DNA of 64,000 nucleotides, taken from NCBI RefSeq assembly GCF_013409505.1, contig NZ_JACCBN010000001.1:558001-622000 (forward strand), read 5' to 3'. Below the pieces are notes generated by a model. The model worked only from the letters and a program-made list of their open reading frames with translations, ran no database searches and was not told where the DNA came from. How positions within the stretch are numbered: the stretch's first letter is position 1; each line of letters opens with the position of its first letter. Position numbers and translations under genes: made by a program. Below are positions 57,719 to 64,000 of the stretch, piece by piece. Source of the DNA: Actinomycetospora corticicola (lineage in GTDB: Bacteria > Actinomycetota > Actinomycetes > Mycobacteriales > Pseudonocardiaceae).

Positions 57719-60700
57719 TGTCGCTCCACGTGCTCGTCGTCGAGCTGCCCGCGTACCGGCCGCTGGACACCCTCGCCGACCTCGTCGCGGAGGGCGTGCG
57801 GATCAGCCTGCTCGCCCGCGACCCCGAGAGCGCCGTCCGCGCCGCCGGCGGGGATCCCGACGGGGTCCTCACGCGGTGCATCGCCGCCGACCCCGAAGAC
57901 ACCGGGACTGCCGCCGACGCGGTCCTCGCCGCCTGCGCGGACGACCCCGTCCACGGGGTGATCTGCACGTGGCACGGCAGCCTGGTCGCCGCCGCCCGAC
58001 TCGCGCAGCGGCTGGGACTGCCGCACGAGGAGCCGGATCGGCTCGACCGTCTGCAGGACAAGGCGGAGATGCGGGCCCTCCTCGCCGCCGCGGGGCTGGA
58101 CGACACCGAGTTCCGGCGTGTCACGGACGCCCGGTCGCTGACGGACGCCGTCGCGGCCCTCCGTCCGCCCCTGGTGGTGAAGCCGTGTCGGGGCTCCGGC
58201 TCCATCGGGGTGCACATGGTCGACACCCCCGAGGACGTGAGCGCGATCGGCGCCGACGGGCTCGCCGCCCCGCTGCTCGTCGAGCGACGCCTCGCGGGTC
58301 GGCTGTGCAGCGCCGAACTCGTCGTGGACGGTCCCGAGATCACGGTGCTGGGCATGACCTCGCGGTTCCCCGGTCCCGTCGACGGCGTCGTCGAGCTGGG
58401 CGGGGCGTTCCCCGCCGTCCCCGACGGGGCAGGACCGGCGCTGGCGCTGGCGCGCCGCGTCGTGGCGGCCCTGGGGCTCCGGCGCAGCGTCGTCCACGTC
58501 GAGCTGATGCTCACCCCGTTCGGGCCCCGCGTGGTGGAGGTGAACACCCGTGCGCCGGGGAACGTCGTCCTGCGGCTGATGTCGCGCGCGCTCGGCCGGA
58601 CCGTGGCGCTGGACATGGTCCGGCTGGCGTGCGGCCTCCCGGCATCGCAGGAGGTCCTGCCGGTCGGCCAGGTGGCCCTGCTCCAGGTCGTCGCGGAGGT
58701 GGACGGCCGGCTCCGCCGGGCCGTGCTCCCGCCCCCGGGGCCGCGTGCGGGTGGACGGGTGCTCGAGGCGGCCCTGTCGGCGGAGCCCGGACAGGCCGTG
58801 CGCCGTCCCCGCACGAACCGCGACCGGCTCGGACACGTGCTGGTCCACGCCGACTCCGTCGCCGAGCTCGACACCCTCGTGGCTGCCGTCACCGAGGAGA
58901 TCGCGCTCGACGTCGAGCCGGATCCCGTCCCGACGACGGAGGCGCCCGTGGCGCTGCTCCTGCGGGTGCGGGGCACCGTGGACGAGTCGACCGCCGGCCG
59001 GTACCTGACCGGCGCGGCGGCCGCGACGTCGCGGTTCGCCGTCTCGGGCGACCTGCCACCGCAGGCCGCCGCACTGCTCGCACGTCTCGCGCCCGGCCGG
59101 GCGTCGCGCCCGCCGTCGGGGACGGCGGAGGCGCCGGTCGCGGTCCTCGAACTCGGGCGGACGCCCCGCTGCGCCCCCTGGTCCGGGGCCGGGATCGGGG
59201 CCGTCGTCGGCCGACTGCTCGACGGGACGCTGCACGACGCGGTCGTGCTCCTCGCCGACGGACCCGTGTGGCGTGCGGTCGACGTCGAGGACCCGGCGGT
59301 CGTCGATCCGGTGCTGCGGTTCCTCGACGGGGAGGGCGACGGGCCCGTCGCCCTGCGGATCGGTGACGGGTCGTCGCGACTGCTCGCCCACGTGGACGGC
59401 GATCTGCTCGCGATCCACGCCCGGCATCGCGGACGGGACCTCGTCGCCGACTGCGCCCGGGACGCCCTGCACCGGGTCGGCGTCCCGGTCCGGCCCGGCG
59501 CGGGCCGGGGATGCGCGACCGCGCTCGCACCGCTCGGTCTCCCCGGCGGACGGGTCCGCGTGGTCGCGGCACCCGACGTCGTAGAGCTGCGCCGACGTGC
59601 CGAGGTGGCCGAGGCCGTCGTCCCGGTCGATGACGGCCAGGTGGTGGAGGACGGGCGCGACGACGCCGGTCGGGACGCGACGGGGTGGGTGGTGATCGCC
59701 CGCCCCGGCATAAACGACACGGACGGCGTCGTCACGGCAGCGGCGGCCGTCGCGACGAGCGCCCGGCTGCGGACCGAGGCCCTCGACCGGTGTCACGTGC
59801 TCGTCCTCGACCGGTTGGGCCCCGCCACCCTGGTCCGGTCCGACGGGCTCCTCCTCGATCCCGCCCGCTTCCGGACCACGGTGTTCTCCGCCGCTCCGGT
59901 GTCGGTCTGGAGCCCGGGCGCGACACCGGACGCGGTGCACACCGTGGACGTGTTCGACCCGTCGGCCGTCGTCGCGCTGGCGGACGCGGTGCACCGGGTC
60001 CGACCGGTCGACCGGGTGGTCGCCGCCTCCGAACGGCTCCTCGACACCGCTGCCAGGCTCCGGGCGCGGTTCGGACTCCCGGGGGCCGACGTCGCGCACG
60101 TCGCGAGGTACACCGACAAGGCCGTCATGAAGCAGCTCGCGAGCGCGGCCGGGATCCGGCACGCACCCGGCTCGGTGGTCCACGACGGGGACGACGTGCA
60201 CGCGGCCCTCGCGCGCTGGGGGCGCATCGTGCTCAAGCCGCGGCGCAGCTCCGGCTCGCAGGGCGTCACGGTCTGCGCGGACGTCCCGCAGGTGGAGGCC
60301 TGGATCGCCGGGAGCCTCGCGCCGGGCCGGTTCCTGGTCGAGGCCCACGTGTCCGGGGCGATGGTCCACGTCGACGCCCTCGTGGTGGGCGGCCGTGTCC
60401 GGGCGTGGGACGCCTCCCGCTACGTCCGGGACACCCTGGCCTACCAACGGGGTGCCCCGCTGTCCTCGGTGAGCGTCGAGGAGGCCGGGCGTGACGCCTA
60501 CCGCGCCGTGCTCGAGGCGGTCGTCGCGGCGTGGGACGCCTGCGACGAGGTCCTCCATCTCGAGGTCTTCGACGATCCGGACGGTCCGGTCTTCTGCGAG
60601 GTGGCCGCTCGTCCGGGCGGCGCCGGTGTGGTCGACGCCTTCCGGGCGACCCGCGGGGTGGACCTGCGGCACGCCCGGGTGCTGCTCGACGTGGGCGGCG

Positions 60701-60981
60701 ACGTCGAGGAGCTGTTCGGCGAGCCGACGGCGGCGCACGCCGGCTGGACGGTCCTCTACTCGTCCGGCGGGCGCCTCGCGCACTACGACGACCGCCCGGT
60801 CGCGGAGGCGGCCGCCGTCCGGACGGTCCCGTGTGTCGGCGACGTCGTCCCCCCGTCCCGGTTCTCGGGCACGGGGATGAGCAAGTACGTGTTCGCGGCC
60901 CCCTGCCCCGACGAGGTGGCGGAACTCGTCGCCCTCGCCGAGGCCGGGGTCGTGGCGACCTTCGAGGAGGAGGACCGATGA
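57718..60981 (+). CDS. Double ATP-grasp ligase (1087 aa)
   Basis: Two complete ATP-grasp halves. The first spans about residues 100-310 (LQDKAEMRALLAAAGL, VVKPCRGSGSIGV near 153, VVEVNTRAPGN near 275). The second spans about 790-980 (YTDKAVMKQLASAAGI, VLKPRRSSGSQGV near 838, CEVAARPGGAGV near 960). Residues ~310-700 match nothing I know. ATP-grasp ligases activate a carboxylate as acyl phosphate and couple it to an amine. Two such units in one chain, as in carbamoyl-phosphate synthetase and some peptide-antibiotic enzymes, could form two amide bonds in sequence. Largest gene of the operon. Confidence 0.88.
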   Translation: MSLHVLVVELPAYRPLDTLADLVAEGVRISLLARDPESAVRAAGGDPDGVLTRCIAADPEDTGTAADAVLAACADDPVHGVICTWHGSLVAAARLAQRLGLPHEEPDRLDRLQDKAEMRALLAAAGLDDTEFRRVTDARSLTDAVAALRPPLVVKPCRGSGSIGVHMVDTPEDVSAIGADGLAAPLLVERRLAGRLCSAELVVDGPEITVLGMTSRFPGPVDGVVELGGAFPAVPDGAGPALALARRVVAALGLRRSVVHVELMLTPFGPRVVEVNTRAPGNVVLRLMSRALGRTVALDMVRLACGLPASQEVLPVGQVALLQVVAEVDGRLRRAVLPPPGPRAGGRVLEAALSAEPGQAVRRPRTNRDRLGHVLVHADSVAELDTLVAAVTEEIALDVEPDPVPTTEAPVALLLRVRGTVDESTAGRYLTGAAAATSRFAVSGDLPPQAAALLARLAPGRASRPPSGTAEAPVAVLELGRTPRCAPWSGAGIGAVVGRLLDGTLHDAVVLLADGPVWRAVDVEDPAVVDPVLRFLDGEGDGPVALRIGDGSSRLLAHVDGDLLAIHARHRGRDLVADCARDALHRVGVPVRPGAGRGCATALAPLGLPGGRVRVVAAPDVVELRRRAEVAEAVVPVDDGQVVEDGRDDAGRDATGWVVIARPGINDTDGVVTAAAAVATSARLRTEALDRCHVLVLDRLGPATLVRSDGLLLDPARFRTTVFSAAPVSVWSPGATPDAVHTVDVFDPSAVVALADAVHRVRPVDRVVAASERLLDTAARLRARFGLPGADVAHVARYTDKAVMKQLASAAGIRHAPGSVVHDGDDVHAALARWGRIVLKPRRSSGSQGVTVCADVPQVEAWIAGSLAPGRFLVEAHVSGAMVHVDALVVGGRVRAWDASRYVRDTLAYQRGAPLSSVSVEEAGRDAYRAVLEAVVAAWDACDEVLHLEVFDDPDGPVFCEVAARPGGAGVVDAFRATRGVDLRHARVLLDVGGDVEELFGEPTAAHAGWTVLYSSGGRLAHYDDRPVAEAAAVRTVPCVGDVVPPSRFSGTGMSKYVFAAPCPDEVAELVALAEAGVVATFEEEDR

Positions 60982-61535
60982 TCGTGGGCATCCTGGGGAG
61001 CGCGTCCCCCACGTCGGGCACCCGGACGGCGCTGGACGCCGTCGCGCGGCGGTGCCGGGCCGCCGGCCACGAGTTCGATCTCGTCGACCTCGCCGTCGAG
61101 TACCGCGAGCTCCACGACGTGGCCCGGCACGACGCCCCGCCGCCGGGGAGCCAGATCGCCGCGCTCCGGGCGCGGGTCCGGGCGGCGGACGCCCTCGTGC
61201 TCGCCACGCCCGTCCACCACGGGACCTTCTCGGGCCTGCTGAAGAACGCCCTCGACCACCTCGCGGGCGACGAGTTCGCCGGGCGCCCCGTCGGCCTGCT
61301 CGCGCACGGCAGCGGGGCCAAGGCGGTCACCGGCGCCGTCGACTCCCTCCGCCCGGTGGTCCGGGCGCTGCAGGGCTGGTCCACCCCGACCGGGGTGGGC
61401 GTCGCCGCCGCCGACCTGCTCGACGGGATCGCCCCGCTCGTCGAGACCCGGATCGAGGAGATGGTCGAGCAGATCGACCTCTTCCTGGGACGGACCCGTC
61501 GGGTGCCCGAGGCGGCCGTCGGGGTGGTCTCGTGA
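60978..61535 (+). CDS. NADPH-dependent FMN reductase-like flavoprotein
   Basis: 185 residues. VGILGSASPTSGTRTALDAV binds the FMN phosphate and LVLATPVHHGTFSGLLKNAL is the isoalloxazine loop of the flavodoxin-like FMN_red family. It may supply reduced flavin to a partner, reduce an N-O or N-N bond, or act directly on the pathway intermediate. ATGA overlap with the double ATP-grasp gene and GTGA overlap with the next. Confidence 0.87.
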   Translation: MIVGILGSASPTSGTRTALDAVARRCRAAGHEFDLVDLAVEYRELHDVARHDAPPPGSQIAALRARVRAADALVLATPVHHGTFSGLLKNALDHLAGDEFAGRPVGLLAHGSGAKAVTGAVDSLRPVVRALQGWSTPTGVGVAAADLLDGIAPLVETRIEEMVEQIDLFLGRTRRVPEAAVGVVS

Positions 61536-62812
61536 CCGCGGAGGACCACCTGGTCCTCCTCAGCGGGATCGGGGGACCGGCCGCGGCCGGCGCACTGCCG
61601 CAGATCGCGGCGGTGACCCGGGCGGTGAGTGTCGTCCACGTCCGGGCCTGGACGCCCGGGGACGCGGTGCGTGCGGCGTGGGACGAGCACGGCTTCACCG
61701 GCGAGTTCGTCGAGGTCGACGACCTCGACGGGGTCCGGGACGCGGCGCTCGCGCTCGCGGGTCGACGGCCCGTCCACGGCGTCGTGACGTACTCCGAGCT
61801 GCTCCTGCGTCCGCAGGCCGAGATCACCGAGGTCCTCCACCTGCCGGGCAACCCGGTCGCCGCCGTGGCGTGCGCCCAGTCGAAGGCCCTGCAGCGCGCG
61901 GCGTTCGTCGCCGCGGGACTGCCGTCCCCGCGCCACGAGGTGATCACCCGCGCGACGGAGCTCGACGCCGCGGCCGCCCGGGTCGGGTTCCCCGCCGTCC
62001 TGAAACCGTCCCTCGGCGCGGGCAGCGTCGGCGTCCGCACCGTCCGGTCCTCCCCGGAGCTCCATGCGGCCTGGGACCGCATCGCCGAACAGCCGACCGC
62101 CTTCCTCCAGCACGACCCGTCCGCGGTCCTCGAGGCCCGCCTTCCGGTCGACGACGGGCACGAACCCGACCTGGCCGGCTACTGCAGCGTCGAGGGCCTG
62201 GTGCACGACGGGACCGTGACCACCCTGGGCATCAGCGATCGGCTCCGACTGCAGCACGACTGCGTCGAGGAGGGCCTCGTCCTCCCGAGCTCGATGGGGT
62301 CCGACCTCGCCGCGCGCGTGGTCGCGTGCGCCGAGCGCGCCATCCGGGCCGTGGGGCTGCGGCACGGCGCGACGCACGTGGAGATCGCCACGGGCGACGG
62401 CGACCCGCGGCCCATCGAGGTCAACGCCCGCGTCGGCGGACCGGTCTGTTCGATGGTCGCCGCCGCGACCGGCCGGTCCCTGGTCGCCGACATCGCGGCC
62501 CTGGCCCTCGGTCGCCGGGTACCGCCCCTCCCGCCGCCGCACGCGACGGCCTGGTTCCGCTTCGTCCCGGTGCCCGAGGGCGACTGGCGGATCGCCGCGC
62601 AGACCCCGGCGGCAGAGCTCCTGACCCGCTTCCCCCAGCTCGTGTACCTGCGCCCCCGTTTCGAGGTCGGCGGGCACGTCACGCTCGCACGCACCCAGCA
62701 CCTCGCGAGCTTCCTCGTCGCGGCTCCCGACCGGGCCACGGCCGCGGCGACCGCGGCGGAGGTCGAACGGGCCCTCGGGATCGACCTGCAGCCGGTGGCG
62801 GCGCTCCGATGA
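61532..62812 (+). CDS. ATP-grasp ligase
   Basis: 426 residues. QSKALQRAAFVAAGLPSPRH starts the ATP-grasp domain near residue 116; VLKPSLGAGSVGVRTV (about 156) and IEVNARVGGPVCSMVAA (about 295) bind ATP and metal. It is of the L-amino acid ligase type (BacD/carnosine-synthase-like), which joins amino acids by acyl phosphate chemistry. It is the third ATP-grasp unit of the operon. GTG start overlapping the flavoprotein gene. Confidence 0.88.
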   Translation: MTAEDHLVLLSGIGGPAAAGALPQIAAVTRAVSVVHVRAWTPGDAVRAAWDEHGFTGEFVEVDDLDGVRDAALALAGRRPVHGVVTYSELLLRPQAEITEVLHLPGNPVAAVACAQSKALQRAAFVAAGLPSPRHEVITRATELDAAAARVGFPAVLKPSLGAGSVGVRTVRSSPELHAAWDRIAEQPTAFLQHDPSAVLEARLPVDDGHEPDLAGYCSVEGLVHDGTVTTLGISDRLRLQHDCVEEGLVLPSSMGSDLAARVVACAERAIRAVGLRHGATHVEIATGDGDPRPIEVNARVGGPVCSMVAAATGRSLVADIAALALGRRVPPLPPPHATAWFRFVPVPEGDWRIAAQTPAAELLTRFPQLVYLRPRFEVGGHVTLARTQHLASFLVAAPDRATAAATAAEVERALGIDLQPVAALR

Positions 62813-63357
62813 GCGCGCCCGGGCCGGCCGCCCCCGGGCCGACGGTGCCCGCACCGACCCGCCGTCGGGAACGCCCGTCCCTACGGCAGGCGGTGGTCGA
62901 GGACCTCGTCGCCGTGGTGGAGCGCGACCCGTCCTGCCCGCGCTGGGCAGCCGTGCTGCACGTGCCCTGGTGGGCGGTCGCCGCTCACCGCGTGGCCCAC
63001 CGGCTGCACCGACGGGCGCCCCTGCGCGCCCGGCTGATCGCCGCGGCCGCGCGGCTCGTCACCGGGATCGAGATCGCCCCGGGCGCCGTGATCGGCCGCC
63101 GCTTCTTCATCGACCACGGCATCGGCACGGTCATCGGAGCGACCGCGATCGTCGGCGACGACGTCACGCTCCACCACCGCGTCACCCTCGGTTCCCGGGG
63201 GTGGTGGAACCTCCCGGCCGACCCCGGCGCCCGTCGACACCCCCGCATCGGTGACGGGGTACGGATCGGGGTCGGTGCCTCCGTGCTCGGGCCGGTCACG
63301 GTCGCGGCGGGAACGACGGTCCGCGCCCACGCGCTCGTCCTCGAGGACGTCCCGTGA
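62809..63357 (+). CDS. Serine O-acetyltransferase-like protein
   Basis: 182 residues. A short helical start is followed by a left-handed beta-helix: VTGIEIAPGAVIGRRFFIDH, GTVIGATAIVGDDVTLHHRV, RIGDGVRIGVGASVLGPVTV. The FIDHGIGTVIG segment matches the CysE active-site region (Asp and His). It is shorter than most CysE proteins at the N-terminus. It likely makes O-acetylserine for the PLP enzyme at 55987. ATGA overlap before and GTGA after. Confidence 0.88.
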   Translation: MSAPGPAAPGPTVPAPTRRRERPSLRQAVVEDLVAVVERDPSCPRWAAVLHVPWWAVAAHRVAHRLHRRAPLRARLIAAAARLVTGIEIAPGAVIGRRFFIDHGIGTVIGATAIVGDDVTLHHRVTLGSRGWWNLPADPGARRHPRIGDGVRIGVGASVLGPVTVAAGTTVRAHALVLEDVP

Positions 63358-64000
63358 GCGCCTCGCCGCGCGTCGCCGCGGCGCTCCGGTCCCCGCACTC
63401 CCGGGTCTACCTCGTCGGCACCTCCGACGCGCTCGGTCTGGGCCTCTACCTCGCGATCACCCCGCTCTACCTGAGCCAGGTGATCGGGCTCCCCGTCGCC
63501 GCCGTCGGTGCGGTCCTCGCCGTCGCCGGGGTGACCTCCCTCGTCGGCGCGGTCCCGATCGGCGCGTTCGCCGACCGGGTCGGCCCGCGCCGCGCCCTCG
63601 TCGTGCTGTTCTGCGCCCGCGCCCTCGCCTTCCTGGGCCTCGCCGTCGCCGCCGACGTCGGGTCCGCGACCGTCATCCTGGCCGCCGCCGGTCTCCTCAA
63701 CCGCGGCATCGGGCCGATCGTGCAGTCCGTCGTCGTGCCCGCCGACGAGAGCCCGACCGCTGACCAGGCCCGCTCGATCCGGGCGCTCGCACGGCTGCGG
63801 GCGTTGCGGAACGCGGGGATCGCCGCGGGTGGACTCCCGGCCGCGCTCGCGGTGTCGATCGGCGTCGCCACGGGGTACCGCGTCGTGCTCGGCGCCGCCG
63901 CCCTGACCTTCGCGGTCGCCGCCGTGCTCTCCTCCCGCATGCCCCGCGACGGATCCGCGCCGCGCCGGACCCCGCGGCTCGCAGCGCTGCGGAACCCGCA
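63354..64000 (+). CDS. MFS transporter (partial, C-terminus off window)
   Basis: 215 residues visible. DALGLGLYLAITPLYLSQVI is the first membrane segment, VPIGAFADRVGPRRALVVLF the loop 2-3 motif of drug-efflux MFS proteins, and RLRALRNAGIAAGGLPAALA lies in the fifth or sixth segment. It probably exports the operon's product and confers self-protection. GTG start overlaps the acetyltransferase gene stop; the gene and operon run past 64000. Confidence 0.88.
   Translation, partial: MSASPRVAAALRSPHSRVYLVGTSDALGLGLYLAITPLYLSQVIGLPVAAVGAVLAVAGVTSLVGAVPIGAFADRVGPRRALVVLFCARALAFLGLAVAADVGSATVILAAAGLLNRGIGPIVQSVVVPADESPTADQARSIRALARLRALRNAGIAAGGLPAALAVSIGVATGYRVVLGAAALTFAVAAVLSSRMPRDGSAPRRTPRLAALRNP

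Noticed and set aside
57679-60783. Very long open frame on the minus strand opposite the double ATP-grasp gene
   Set aside because: Caused by high GC at third positions. The translation has no recognisable domain, whereas the plus strand encodes intact ATP-grasp motifs in a coupled operon.
55358-63357. D-cycloserine pathway
   Set aside because: Although a CysK-like enzyme, acetyltransferase, ATP-grasp and transporter are present, the arginase, heme protein and epimerase-like genes (DcsA, DcsB, DcsC) are missing, and WD40, SUMF1 and RibA have no place in that pathway.

Overview
The window is very GC-rich DNA with dense, often overlapping genes, frequent GTG starts and purine-rich ribosome binding sites. 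It carries an SsgA-like sporulation protein, a mycofactocin-type SDR, many TetR/MarR/GntR regulators, an F420-type LLM oxidoreductase, cytochrome P450s with a 3Fe-4S ferredoxin, and an ECF42 sigma factor. Together these point to a spore-forming or mycelial actinomycete, most likely of the Pseudonocardiales (an inference from gene content only).

Layout. 1-13863: a DsbA-like protein, AraC regulator, VOC protein, enoyl-CoA hydratase with acyl-CoA dehydrogenase, a repeat-rich surface protein, an SsgA-like gene preceded by a strikingly foldable leader, a phosphotransferase, a glutamine synthetase-like/nitrilase operon divergent from a FadR-type regulator, and two exported proteins. 13867-28765: a catabolic island. 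Two divergent paralogous P450s are followed on one side by a SnoaL-like protein and a mycofactocin-type SDR, and on the other by a ferredoxin and an SDR-like protein; then come an MHS transporter, two amidohydrolases, two SDRs, a TrmB-like regulator, a ThuA-like protein and a TIM-barrel protein. Several promoters here share a palindrome, CGTCAG-N4-CTGACG, suggesting one regulon. The island is interrupted by a repeat-filled region (20096-22412) holding an IS110-family element. 28902-52222: mixed accessory and housekeeping genes (TfoX-like, AbrB transporter, NmrA/MarR pair, class A beta-lactamase-like lipoprotein, LysE exporter, a fused double SDR, tRNA-Trp, exported proteins, UDG-like protein, LuxR/TetR/acyl-CoA ligase/acyl-CoA dehydrogenase cluster, ketopantoate reductase-like protein, a frameshifted epoxide hydrolase, ECF42 sigma factor with YCII partner, LLM oxidoreductase).

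52547-64000 (runs off the end): one tightly coupled operon that reads as a natural-product cluster. In order it encodes a WD40 protein, an SUMF1/FGE-fold protein without the catalytic cysteines, GTP cyclohydrolase II, a cysteine-synthase-like PLP enzyme, a methyltransferase, a 1087-residue protein with two ATP-grasp domains, an FMN reductase, a further ATP-grasp ligase, a serine acetyltransferase and an MFS exporter. The WD40/SUMF1/GTP cyclohydrolase II trio recalls the toxoflavin (azapteridine) operon toxBCD. The remaining genes would make a beta-substituted alanine and join it or other acids through amide bonds. This combination is the strongest candidate for an undescribed system here.

Between genes there are two families of dispersed hairpin repeats (four 50-nt copies and three shorter copies), one array of palindromes split by the IS110 element, and several well-formed operators and bidirectional terminators.
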